DNA of 64,000 nucleotides from Phycisphaerales bacterium (GTDB lineage Bacteria > Planctomycetota > Phycisphaerae > Phycisphaerales > UBA1924). A model generated the notes under the pieces. It was not told where the DNA came from and searched no databases. It saw nothing but the letters and a program-made list of their open reading frames with translations. Below, in pieces: positions 35,608-43,381 of the stretch. The number at the start of each line of letters is the position of its first letter. The first letter of the stretch is position 1. A program made the translations under genes and the position numbers. Where the stretch lies: the NCBI GenBank assembly GCA_020427635.1, contig JAGQOH010000007.1, positions 1 to 64,000 on the forward strand, given 5' to 3'.

Positions 35608-36593
35608 TGACTGTCCTCCGTCGCAGGGGCAGTCGTCGTCGCAGCGCGCTGCTCAGCACGCTTGGCCTGTGCATCGATGTATTCGTCACCAAACAACCGC
35701 GCTGGCACAGATTCGGGCGTAAGCAGCAACGTCATGCGCCGCCCAAGCCCTGACGTCAGGTGATCGATATACGCCATGAATTCTGCAAGCTCCGGGTTAT
35801 CCGCCAGCACCGCGATCCAGCGCGCCGCTTCCTTCTCACCAGAAGCCCGGATCTGCGACGCACGCACCTCGGCAAACGCCCGAATCCGTTCCGCCGCATT
35901 CTGCGCTTCGCTCGTGATGCGCTCCGCTTCCGCCTGACCTTCGTTCCGCGCCTCAGCAGCGATGCGACCACGCACGTCGTTCATGCGATCGATCACCTTG
36001 CTCGTTACATTCGCAGGCAACCGCACACGATTGATCCCCACTACGCCGATTTCCAGGCCGTTCGCAGCCAACGACGCCTCGCCCGACACACTGCGCAGCC
36101 GCTCAGCCATATCACGCTCGAGCTGGTCCAGCTTCGAGCCGTGCTCCGCGTCGATGAAAAGGTCATCCATCGAATACTTGCTCGTCACCGCAAGCGCCGC
36201 CCGCAGCTGATCTGTCAGCGTCTCCTCCGCACGCTTGTAGTGCTCGCGCGGCTCGCGCCCACCAGCCCCACGGGCAAACCGCCGGTAGAACACCGCCGGA
36301 TCGGCAATCGACCACGTCAGGAACGCATGCACAACGATCTGACGCCCATCAGACGTCGCCAGCTGCTGCCCCGGAGCCTCGAGCACCCGCGCACGCCGAT
36401 CATAGATGGTCACATCCTGAATAGGTGAAGGCAGTTTGAACTTCAGCCCAGGCTCCGTAATCACGCCCGATTCGCTGACGCGTCCAAAAGTCGTCTTGAT
36501 CGCCGCTTCCGTGAAGCTGACGGTAAACGTCATAGACTTCAGCACGAAGCCGATGAGAATCACAACTGCAACGCCAATGAGCAAGCTGCGCAC
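35604..36593 (-). CDS. hflC: SPFH/Band 7 protein, HflC-like
   Basis: 329 residues, close to HflC length. N-terminal anchor (LLIGVAVVILIGFVLKS), SPFH domain (EAAIKTTFGRVSESGVITEP, LKFKLPSPIQDVTIYDRR) and coiled coil (AAEARNEGQAEAERITSEA). The start is 3 bases after the preceding gene's stop and it overlaps the following HflK-like gene (ATGA). Gene symbol is by similarity; no ftsH is nearby. Confidence 0.85.
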   Translation of the reverse strand: MRSLLIGVAVVILIGFVLKSMTFTVSFTEAAIKTTFGRVSESGVITEPGLKFKLPSPIQDVTIYDRRARVLEAPGQQLATSDGRQIVVHAFLTWSIADPAVFYRRFARGAGGREPREHYKRAEETLTDQLRAALAVTSKYSMDDLFIDAEHGSKLDQLERDMAERLRSVSGEASLAANGLEIGVVGINRVRLPANVTSKVIDRMNDVRGRIAAEARNEGQAEAERITSEAQNAAERIRAFAEVRASQIRASGEKEAARWIAVLADNPELAEFMAYIDHLTSGLGRRMTLLLTPESVPARLFGDEYIDAQAKRAEQRAATTTAPATEDSQ

Positions 36594-36596
36594 GGA

Positions 36597-38642
36597 TCAG
36601 TTCTCCGATTGTCCCTCGTTGGGATTCTGGAAACTCAGTTCTTGATAGATCTCGGTGCCGTCGTAATCCACCGCCACGCCCTTCGGCACAACAAACACGC
36701 GCGACTCCTTCGCCGCGTCCCACCACGCATCCAACTCCGTCTGAATGCGATAAAACGCCGGGGCCGCCAAATACGCCGCAATCTGGCCTTCGCTGCGCAC
36801 CGCGCGCGAGCGAGCGCCCATGTGCGTGCGCCAGCGATCCGCCTTCGCCTGGGCAATCGTGCGCGCCGCCTCGCCGCCCGCCGCAAGGATGCGCGCAATC
36901 ACCTCATGCTCCTGGGCGTCTATCGTGTCCTCCTTGGCGCCATCTCGCTGCAAGCCATCAAGCACGTCAAGCGCCTCGACAATGTGCTCAGCGCGCCGAA
37001 CGTCACCCGCCGACTGCGAAAGCACCGCGATGCGCGTCGATGCCGCTCGCTCGATCAATGCCTCGCGCTCCTGGTCGGCCGCAACCACCGCCTCAAACGC
37101 ACTGGCCGCATCATGACTAGGCGAAACTTCCGAAATGCCCGCGAACACGACCTCCACACCCGAATTGATCTGATCCAGTCGCTGCTGCACATCGCCACGA
37201 ATGCTGTCCGCGATCGAAACACGCGCCTCGCCAAGCAAGTCATCCACCGAATAGCGTGCAATAACACCGCGCGCCACGCCCGAGATCACATGCTCCAGCA
37301 AATCCGCTCGGTTCCGTTCGACATCGCCCGCAGGGCCATCCTGTGCCAAGCGGTAATACGCCGGCAAGTCCTTCACCACATAGTGCACCGCCACCGAACC
37401 GGACAGCAGCGACACGTCGCGCACGTTCGCGTCCCCGTTCCGACGCGCAGGCTGCACAATGAAAAACTGCTCGGCTTCCCCCGGCTCATCGTCAGCAGTC
37501 CACAGCAACGGCTTGGCCGTCTCGAGCGTGTCCGGCTGCACGCCGATGTGAACTTCGTTCACCGCTTCAGCGCTAAAAGTCACCACCTTCGCAAAAGGCG
37601 CAGGCAACTTGAACACCGGGCCCGGCGGCAACACCTTGTCACTCATCCGACCCCACGTGATCTTCAATCCCGTTTCATCCGGGCGAATCACCGTGATGCA
37701 CGTCGCCGCCCACACCAACACGAGCGCCAACAGCGCCAGACCAATGATGTACTTGCTCAGCAGGCGGTAGAACCACGTCGACGAAACATTAAAACCAAAC
37801 TGATAGTTGATCGCCCCCGACACCGATCGCGCCAGTTGATCCGGCGCCGCAATGAACGCCAGCACGCGCGAGTCAAGCGCAGGACGAAGCCATTCCCCCG
37901 CCCGTCGCGGCTTGTACAGGTTCAGCACGAAGTGCAGGAACATCTCCGCGCCGATCAACACCATGAATACATCGATCACGCGCGGCAAGGGACGCAGCAG
38001 CCAGTCCGTGCCCATCGCCGCGGACATGAAGTGCGCCACCGCGAGTAGCGAACCCACCACTGCCGCACCAACCGCAGAGGCCGCCCCGCCATTCAGCAGC
38101 GACCAGATGCGCTGCTTCGCCATCCCCGCGACAAAACGCGCAAAGACAAATCCGATGACCGCAACACCAGCGCCGATCGCGATTGCCCAACCCGATTCCT
38201 TGGGCTTCACGAAGGTCTCGATCGCGACCCGCCGCTCGTTGCCCAAATAGAACATCACGCCAAGCAGGATGTACACCCCGCCCAAACCCACACTCACCGC
38301 GGGCAGCACCCACTTGTGAAGCCAGTTCAGACGGTTGGCATGGACCAACTGGTCCGTCGCCGTTTGCTCAAACACCGATGCCGAAGACGCTTCAGACGCC
38401 GCGAACGCCTCCGCCTCAGCAGCCTCCCGCCGCTCCAGGCGGTGCTGGTGAAACACCAGCATGAGCGCGATCCATACGCCAAGCCCGAGCAGCACCAACA
38501 GGCCGCCCTCGAACGCCGCCCGATCCCCGCCGAGTGACCCATACACCAACAGCACGATCGCAATCACGGCCTGGATGCCGAAACCGATCGCCGTCGTCGT
38601 AACGGCCCGCTTATACGAGAGCTGATCTGCAGTGGTGGACAT
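36597..38642 (-). CDS. SPFH/Band 7 protein with about seven N-terminal TM helices
   Basis: 681 residues. Helices at about 15-37, 44-64, 112-133, 150-172, 183-205, 225-245 and 300-322, where HflK has one. The SPFH domain follows (VIRPDETGLKITWGRMSDKV, PGPVFKLPAPFAKVV), then a coiled-coil region (AAGGEAARTIAQAKADRWR). First gene of the seven-gene operon. The multi-pass extension is not part of the canonical HflK and could form a membrane channel, scaffold or docking site; function unknown. Confidence 0.85.
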   Translation of the reverse strand: MSTTADQLSYKRAVTTTAIGFGIQAVIAIVLLVYGSLGGDRAAFEGGLLVLLGLGVWIALMLVFHQHRLERREAAEAEAFAASEASSASVFEQTATDQLVHANRLNWLHKWVLPAVSVGLGGVYILLGVMFYLGNERRVAIETFVKPKESGWAIAIGAGVAVIGFVFARFVAGMAKQRIWSLLNGGAASAVGAAVVGSLLAVAHFMSAAMGTDWLLRPLPRVIDVFMVLIGAEMFLHFVLNLYKPRRAGEWLRPALDSRVLAFIAAPDQLARSVSGAINYQFGFNVSSTWFYRLLSKYIIGLALLALVLVWAATCITVIRPDETGLKITWGRMSDKVLPPGPVFKLPAPFAKVVTFSAEAVNEVHIGVQPDTLETAKPLLWTADDEPGEAEQFFIVQPARRNGDANVRDVSLLSGSVAVHYVVKDLPAYYRLAQDGPAGDVERNRADLLEHVISGVARGVIARYSVDDLLGEARVSIADSIRGDVQQRLDQINSGVEVVFAGISEVSPSHDAASAFEAVVAADQEREALIERAASTRIAVLSQSAGDVRRAEHIVEALDVLDGLQRDGAKEDTIDAQEHEVIARILAAGGEAARTIAQAKADRWRTHMGARSRAVRSEGQIAAYLAAPAFYRIQTELDAWWDAAKESRVFVVPKGVAVDYDGTEIYQELSFQNPNEGQSEN

Positions 38643-39058
38643 CGCCTGAATGACGCTCCTGAGTCATGCGGACCGTGCGCCGCCCGGTCCCCGGCATGGC
38701 CTTGCCCGTCGCCCCGCCCGGGTGGCCCTTCCTGGCCCCAACCACGCGGGTTCGGGCATTCTCGCGACGCGGAGGCCCAATGTCCACCTGAGGTGTTCAC
38801 CCTGCCCCGCGCGCCCCTCGTTGTCTCAGGCCGCTCTCACATCGCGACCCCACGAATGCGCGCTCACTGCTCCGCGCACACCGTCCCCGTGCTCGCCGGT
38901 CCGGCTTTGCCTGGTACGACGGCACCCGAAGATGGTTCGGTACGACCCGCAACTTCCCATGAGAATCGCCCCCGGGCTATGCTCCACCCGTCAGGCCGCC
39001 ACGGATGGCCGCCACACCCCCGCACAGGACACCCCCAAGCGACGTATCCACCACCAGC
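38643..39058. other. divergent intergenic region, 416 bp
   Basis: Between the SPFH operon (minus) and the ABC-2 permease (plus). No convincing ORF; reading frames here are shadow-like. A TATGCT at about 38975-38980 could be the -10 box for the plus-strand permease. It also contains two near copies of GGTACGAC (about 38919 and 38940). Nothing else recognised. Confidence 0.4.
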
Positions 39059-40420
39059 ATGTTCGGCCAAACCCTTGCCATCGCGCGCAACACCTTCCTC
39101 GAGGCCATCCGCCAGCCGATCTTCTTCGTGCTGATCCTCGTCGGGGGCCTCGCACAGGTCTTCAACGTCCTCCTCTCCGCCTACTCCCTGGGCTTCTCCG
39201 ATGAGGGCGAGGTTGCCGCCGACAACAAGATGCTCCTCGACATGGGCCTCGCCACCATCCTCCTCATCTGCCTCCTCCTCGCCAGCTTCGTCGCCACATC
39301 CGTCCTCTCCCGCGAAATCGAAAACAAGACCGCCCTCACCGTCATCGCCAAGCCCGTCGGGCGCCCCATGTTCATCCTGGGCAAGTACGTCGGCATCACC
39401 GCCGCGATCCTCCTCGCCGCCGTCACACTCACCGCATTCTTCATGCTCGCGATGCGCCACCAGGTCATGTCCACAGCGCGCGACCATGTCAATGGCCCCG
39501 TCGTCGTCTTTGGCGGACTCGCCGTCCTCATCTCCGTCGGCGTGGGCCTCTGGGGCAACTTCTTCTATGGCTGGGTCTTTCCCTCTGTCGCAACAACACT
39601 CATGGCCCCACTGTCCGTCATCGCCTGGGCGCTCACACTGCTCATCGATGAAAACTGGGCCATCACCCAAGCCTACTCCGTCGTGTGGCGGCCCAACGTC
39701 CTCGTCGCATGCGCATGCGTCATGATGGCGCTCTTCGTCATCACAGGCATAGCCCTCGCCGCCTCAACACGCCTTGGCCAAGTCATGACCATCGTCGTCT
39801 GCGCAGGCATGTTCTTTGGCGGCCTGCTCTCAAACCACCTCTTGGGCAAACGCGCCTACGACAACACCTGGGTCGCAAAAGTCGCAGAAGTCGAACTTCC
39901 CGACCCGGAGGTCCAATCACTTGCCGAACCGACCGAGACCGCAACCATCACCCTCACAAGCGCCGTCGATGTGCCCCTCGAACCAGGACGCTCCGTCTAC
40001 TTTGGCCCCGGCGCAAACGGCATCAATATCGCGGTACCGAAACACCCCGCCTGGCGCGGCACCGACGTCAACAACGGCACCCAACTCCTTGACACCAACA
40101 ACGGCAAAGCCCTGCTCATCCGCAGCTACGACCCCGTCACGCGCAAGCTCGTCCTAGTCAACGCCGGCGGGCTCCACGTCAACCGCCCTCCCATGGAAGG
40201 CGATTACGTCTTTCTCACCCCCACCACCTACAACATCGCGCCCCTCGCAGCGTGGGCGCTCATCCCCAACATGCAAAGCTATTGGGTCGTCGACGCGATC
40301 ACACAAAACCACCCGATCCCCGTCCGCTACGTCGGCATCGTCGCCCTCTACACCGTGCTGCAAGTCGGCGCAATGGTCAGCCTCGCCATGCTGCTCTTCC
40401 AAACACGCGACGTCGGCTAA
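39059..40420 (+). CDS. ABC-2 type membrane permease with C-terminal soluble insertion
   Basis: 453 residues from the ATG at 39059; an in-frame ATG at 39005 would add 18 polar residues. N-terminal TLAIARNTFLEAIRQPIF is typical of ABC-2 permeases, followed by five or six hydrophobic helices, a soluble section of about 130 residues (VEVPLEPGRS-like beta region: ITLTSAVDVPLEPGRSVYFG) and a final TM (YVGIVALYTVLQVGAMVSL). No ATPase adjoins it on this strand. It may pair with the ATPase of the divergent operon or one elsewhere. Confidence 0.8.
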   Translation: MFGQTLAIARNTFLEAIRQPIFFVLILVGGLAQVFNVLLSAYSLGFSDEGEVAADNKMLLDMGLATILLICLLLASFVATSVLSREIENKTALTVIAKPVGRPMFILGKYVGITAAILLAAVTLTAFFMLAMRHQVMSTARDHVNGPVVVFGGLAVLISVGVGLWGNFFYGWVFPSVATTLMAPLSVIAWALTLLIDENWAITQAYSVVWRPNVLVACACVMMALFVITGIALAASTRLGQVMTIVVCAGMFFGGLLSNHLLGKRAYDNTWVAKVAEVELPDPEVQSLAEPTETATITLTSAVDVPLEPGRSVYFGPGANGINIAVPKHPAWRGTDVNNGTQLLDTNNGKALLIRSYDPVTRKLVLVNAGGLHVNRPPMEGDYVFLTPTTYNIAPLAAWALIPNMQSYWVVDAITQNHPIPVRYVGIVALYTVLQVGAMVSLAMLLFQTRDVG

Positions 40421-40468
40421 GCCTGTACCAGCCCATGCGCAAGCGCGGGCGTACACGCCTTCTTCTTC

Positions 40469-40504
40469 GGGTGGCCCGACTTGCTTGCCAAGTCGGGTTT
40501 GTCC
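40469..40504 (+). repeat. hairpin repeat, copy 1 (CTTGC-loop family)
   Basis: 36 bases identical to 41884-41919. 9-bp stem CCCGACTTG (40475-40483)/CAAGTCGGG (40489-40497) with loop CTTGC, followed by TTTG. It sits between the convergent ends of the permease and lipoprotein genes and could act as a bidirectional terminator. Confidence 0.85.
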
Positions 40505-40570
40505 GCTGCTCGGGTGCCATAGCCTGAGTCCGCGGGGCCACGTTCCTCGCCGCCCGCCGACAAGACATTC

Positions 40571-41548
40571 TCAGTTGTCCTGCCCCAGCGCCATCAACCC
40601 GCCGAACACCTGGAACACGCCCATTTTCACCGTCTGCTCAAACTGCTCGGGCGTCGTCGCCGCCATCAACTGGTCCAGCGTGCCGTCCACCGCATCAAGC
40701 ATCTGCATGATCTGCGGCTTCTTCTCCGCAAACTTCGCCCCCGACATCTTCGACAGCGCCTCGCGCGCCTCCGCCATCTGCTTGTCCCAGTCCTGCTGCA
40801 CATCGAGCGGGATCCACTTGCCCTCGACCTTCACAAACTCCTGATCGATCGTGGGCTTGCCGGGCACTTCGAGCGTGACCATCGCGTTGTCCTTGCTGTT
40901 GCCCAGGAACCCGACAAATGTCGCATGCGCCTGGCGCATGTTCGCCAGGTCATTGGCCGGGCCGCCTTCCTTGATCTCATTCAGCGCCTCGAGCTGCTTG
41001 ATGAAATCAACACCCGTGGTGCCGAGCATCTTGCGAATGTCCACGTTCTTCATGCGATCCACGTTCGCAATGTCGCTCTTGGCGATCGTCTTGAACGGCG
41101 CGATCACACTGTCCCACTCGCGCGACGCCTTCTGCAGGTCAAAGCCCGGAGCCTCCTGGAACTTGGGCATCGCCAGGATCAAGTCCTTCTTGGTCTCCAT
41201 CACCGTGATGACCTTGCCAAACACTTCAAACCCACGGTTCCACAAGTCGCGGTCCACATTCGCCGCAAACGTATGCACCAGCTGCGTCACGTCCGCCTGA
41301 TAGCTCTGCGGCAGCGCATCCCACGCCACATACAACTTCCCCTCGCCAATGCTGCGCAGCACATGCTCCGCAACCTTGTCAGGCTCACTCGGAAACGCCT
41401 GCGGCGCAGGTGCCTTCGTCGTCGCATTGCGCGAACCGCTCGAAGACGCAGCATGCGCCTCCGACGCTCCCTCCCCGCAACCGGCAATCAGAAACGCAGT
41501 CGTCGCAACAAGAGACGTAGCAATCAGGGCAACACGCGGCGTATGCAT
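40571..41548 (-). CDS. hypothetical lipoprotein, 325 aa
   Basis: N-terminal signal ending in the lipobox LIAGCG; GGAGG lies nine bases before the ATG at 41548. A short Ser/Ala linker leads to a mostly helical domain (EPDKVAEHVLRSIGEGKLYV, QADVTQLVHTFAANVDRDLW) with a conserved-looking C-terminal EKKPQIMQMLDAVDGTLDQL. No family recognised. Confidence 0.75.
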   Translation of the reverse strand: MHTPRVALIATSLVATTAFLIAGCGEGASEAHAASSSGSRNATTKAPAPQAFPSEPDKVAEHVLRSIGEGKLYVAWDALPQSYQADVTQLVHTFAANVDRDLWNRGFEVFGKVITVMETKKDLILAMPKFQEAPGFDLQKASREWDSVIAPFKTIAKSDIANVDRMKNVDIRKMLGTTGVDFIKQLEALNEIKEGGPANDLANMRQAHATFVGFLGNSKDNAMVTLEVPGKPTIDQEFVKVEGKWIPLDVQQDWDKQMAEAREALSKMSGAKFAEKKPQIMQMLDAVDGTLDQLMAATTPEQFEQTVKMGVFQVFGGLMALGQDN

Positions 41549-41701
41549 GACGAGCTTCCTCCAGTGTGATCAATCAAGACACACTGGACCTCTCGACCAA
41601 CAACGCCCCCAACTGCAGGGGATTCACACACCCAACCACCAGATCCAGGCCTGCCGCGCCATAGACGTTCCGATAGCGAGGCCACGCCCACCGCTGGGTG
41701 C

Positions 41702-41736
41702 CCGGGGTTGCTTGCCAACCCCGGTCTGCAACGACA
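41702..41736 (+). repeat. hairpin repeat, variant stem (CTTGC-loop family)
   Basis: Stem CCGGGGTTG (41702-41710)/CAACCCCGG (41716-41724), loop CTTGC, then GTCTGCAACGAC. Same geometry as the other copies but different stem bases. The tail recurs at about 41941-41952 after a degenerate stem. Confidence 0.75.
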
Positions 41737-41823
41737 TGCATCCTGCAACACCCGGCGAGCCCCGACCGCGAGGGAGGGGGTCTCCTGTTCTCTCCGCTCT
41801 TTTCTCCGCGTTCCTTCTCTGCT

Positions 41824-41874
41824 CCCTCTCCCTGCGCCGCGCGGGGAGAGGGTGGCGCTTCGCCGGGTGAGGGG
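41824..41874. repeat. REP-like element with two hairpins
   Basis: CCCTCTCCC (41824-41832)/GGGAGAGGG (41844-41852) followed by a small GGCG-CTT-CGCC hairpin (41854-41864) and GGGTGAGGGG. This arrangement resembles widespread REP-type intergenic elements, by memory and not by search. Confidence 0.65.
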
Positions 41875-41883
41875 TCTTTCTCG

Positions 41884-41919
41884 GGGTGGCCCGACTTGCT
41901 TGCCAAGTCGGGTTTGTCC
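41884..41919 (+). repeat. hairpin repeat, copy 2 (CTTGC-loop family)
   Basis: 36 bases identical to 40469-40504, with stem CCCGACTTG (41890-41898)/CAAGTCGGG (41904-41912), loop CTTGC. Just downstream of the REP-like element. Confidence 0.85.
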
Positions 41920-41962
41920 TGGTTGGTTGCCCGCTTGTCAAGCCCGGTCTGCAACGACTTGA

Positions 41963-42223
41963 TCACTGCAGCCTTGCCAGCAAGAACGCGACAAGCGAAG
42001 CCAACCCCCACACCGCCGCGACGATGCCCCGCAAACCTCTACTGAACTCGATCCACGCCTTGAAAGGCTTCCACCCGCGCTGACCCAACGCCACATACGC
42101 GCACACGACCAGGCCTACCCAGCCGACAACCCACCACGCGCCGGGCTCCACGATCTCCAGGGCCCGCGCCCGCGCGACTGCAATGACCAATCCCGCTGCC
42201 GCACACACAAGTGCGATCGCCAT
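41963..42223 (-). CDS. small membrane protein, 86 aa
   Basis: Start at the ATG at 42223. Three hydrophobic stretches (about 2-18, IALVCAAAGLVIAVA; 30-46, WWVVGWVGLVVCAYVAL; 66-83, GIVAAVWGLASLVAFLL) separated by a basic loop. No family recognised. It follows pheS on the same strand with an 83-bp gap that contains a repeat. Confidence 0.6.
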   Translation of the reverse strand: MAIALVCAAAGLVIAVARARALEIVEPGAWWVVGWVGLVVCAYVALGQRGWKPFKAWIEFSRGLRGIVAAVWGLASLVAFLLARLQ

Positions 42224-42266
42224 GAGAGTCGAGCGATGGGATGGCCCACGTCCCACTCACAATTCC

Positions 42267-42296
42267 CCTCTGTGCCCTCTGCGCCTCTGCGGTGAA
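42267..42296. repeat. tandem CTCTG-type repeat
   Basis: Three near-tandem units of about 9 nt, CCTCTGTGC, CCTCTGCGC and CTCTGCGG, ending in TGAA, just after the pheS stop. A similar pattern recurs intergenically in various environmental bacteria, from memory. Confidence 0.55.
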
Positions 42297-42306
42297 TCCT
42301 CTTCTC

Positions 42307-43353
42307 TTACACCCGCCCAAGAAACCGCACATCACCGCCATACAGCAATCGGATATCCGGGATCCCATACCGCCCCATCGCAATCCGCTCGATCCCGAAC
42401 CCAAACGCAAACCCCGTCCACTGCTCCGGATCAAGCCCCACCGCTTCAAACACCTTGGGATCGACAAGCCCACAACCACCAAGCTCGATCCACTTGGGCT
42501 CTTCGCCTTGCTTCAGCGCGATCTTCATATCCAACTCAGCGCTCGGTTCCGTAAACGGGAAGTAGCTTGGCCGCAACCGCACTTCCGCATCCGCGCCGAA
42601 GTACAAATGCGCAAACTGCAACAGCGTCGTGCGCAGATCCACCATCGTCACGCGCCGATCGACATACAAACCCTCGATCTGGTGAAACATGAACGAGTGC
42701 GTCGCATCCACCGTGTCCGGGCGATACACCCGCCCCGGTGCAACAATCTTCAATGGCGGCCCCCACCCACGCTTGATCGCGTCATCCAACACGCGAATCT
42801 GTACCGTCGACGTCTGACTCCGCAACATCCGCGGCCGCCCACCCTGATCCGCACGCGCACCATCCGGCTCTTCCACATAGAAATTGTCAATCGGCTCGCG
42901 CGCCGGATGGTCAGGCGGAATGTTCAGCTTGATGAAGTTGTGCTCGTCGTCCTCGACCTCGGGCCCGTCCGCAACATCAAACCCCATCCGCGAAAACACT
43001 TCGCAGATCTCTTCGCGCACACGCGTGATGATGTGCCGCTTGCCCATGGGCAACGCAATGCCCGGCTCCGTCACGTCAATCCGCGGGCCCGACGCCTTGC
43101 CGCCTCCACCGCCCGCAAGCGCCCCCTTGCGCGCCTCGAACGCCGCCTCCAGCGCCTGCTTCGCCGCATTCACCCGTTGGCCATACGCCGGCTTGTCCGC
43201 CTTGGGCACATCCTTCAAGGCCGCCATCGCGTCCTTCAGCTTGCCCTTGCTCCCAAGGTACGCAATCCGCCACTGCTCAAGCGCACCGGCATCGCTCGCT
43301 GCCGCGAGCTCAGCAAGTGCCGTGTCCTGCAATGTCTCGATCGTTTCGAGCAT
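42307..43353 (-). CDS. pheS: phenylalanine-tRNA ligase alpha subunit
   Basis: 348 residues from the ATG at 43353; the long upstream extension in the same frame is a shadow. N-terminal coiled coil (ALEQWRIAYLGSKGKLKDAM), motif 2 region FMFHQIEGLYVDR and C-terminal motif 3 GFGIERIAMGRYGIPDIRLL. Charges tRNA-Phe together with PheT, whose gene is not adjacent; the next gene is an 86-residue membrane protein. A TACACT 6 bases before the ATG may give a leaderless message. Confidence 0.96.
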   Translation of the reverse strand: MLETIETLQDTALAELAAASDAGALEQWRIAYLGSKGKLKDAMAALKDVPKADKPAYGQRVNAAKQALEAAFEARKGALAGGGGGKASGPRIDVTEPGIALPMGKRHIITRVREEICEVFSRMGFDVADGPEVEDDEHNFIKLNIPPDHPAREPIDNFYVEEPDGARADQGGRPRMLRSQTSTVQIRVLDDAIKRGWGPPLKIVAPGRVYRPDTVDATHSFMFHQIEGLYVDRRVTMVDLRTTLLQFAHLYFGADAEVRLRPSYFPFTEPSAELDMKIALKQGEEPKWIELGGCGLVDPKVFEAVGLDPEQWTGFAFGFGIERIAMGRYGIPDIRLLYGGDVRFLGRV

Positions 43354-43359
43354 GGGCCC

Positions 43360-43365
43360 AGTGTA
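43360..43365 (-). promoter_or_regulatory. putative -10 box for leaderless pheS transcript
   Basis: Minus-strand TACACT, six bases before the pheS ATG, no Shine-Dalgarno in between. Confidence 0.35.
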
Positions 43366-43381
43366 CCGCGCAGAACGGCCC

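Larger units (their letters stand above)
41549..41962. other. repeat-rich intergenic region
   Basis: About 414 bases without a supportable gene. It holds hairpin copies 2 and 3 of the CTTGC family, a related truncated copy near 41930 and a REP-like element (41824-41874). ORFs here on the minus strand consist mainly of translated repeats. Confidence 0.7.

Noticed and set aside
36609-38048. Plus-strand ORF of 479 codons opposite the multi-TM SPFH gene
   Set aside because: Arg/His-rich shadow; the minus strand has clear TM helices and an SPFH domain.
41574-42011. Minus-strand ORF of 145 codons
   Set aside because: It is mostly translated repeat elements (both hairpin copies and the REP-like element); no domain.
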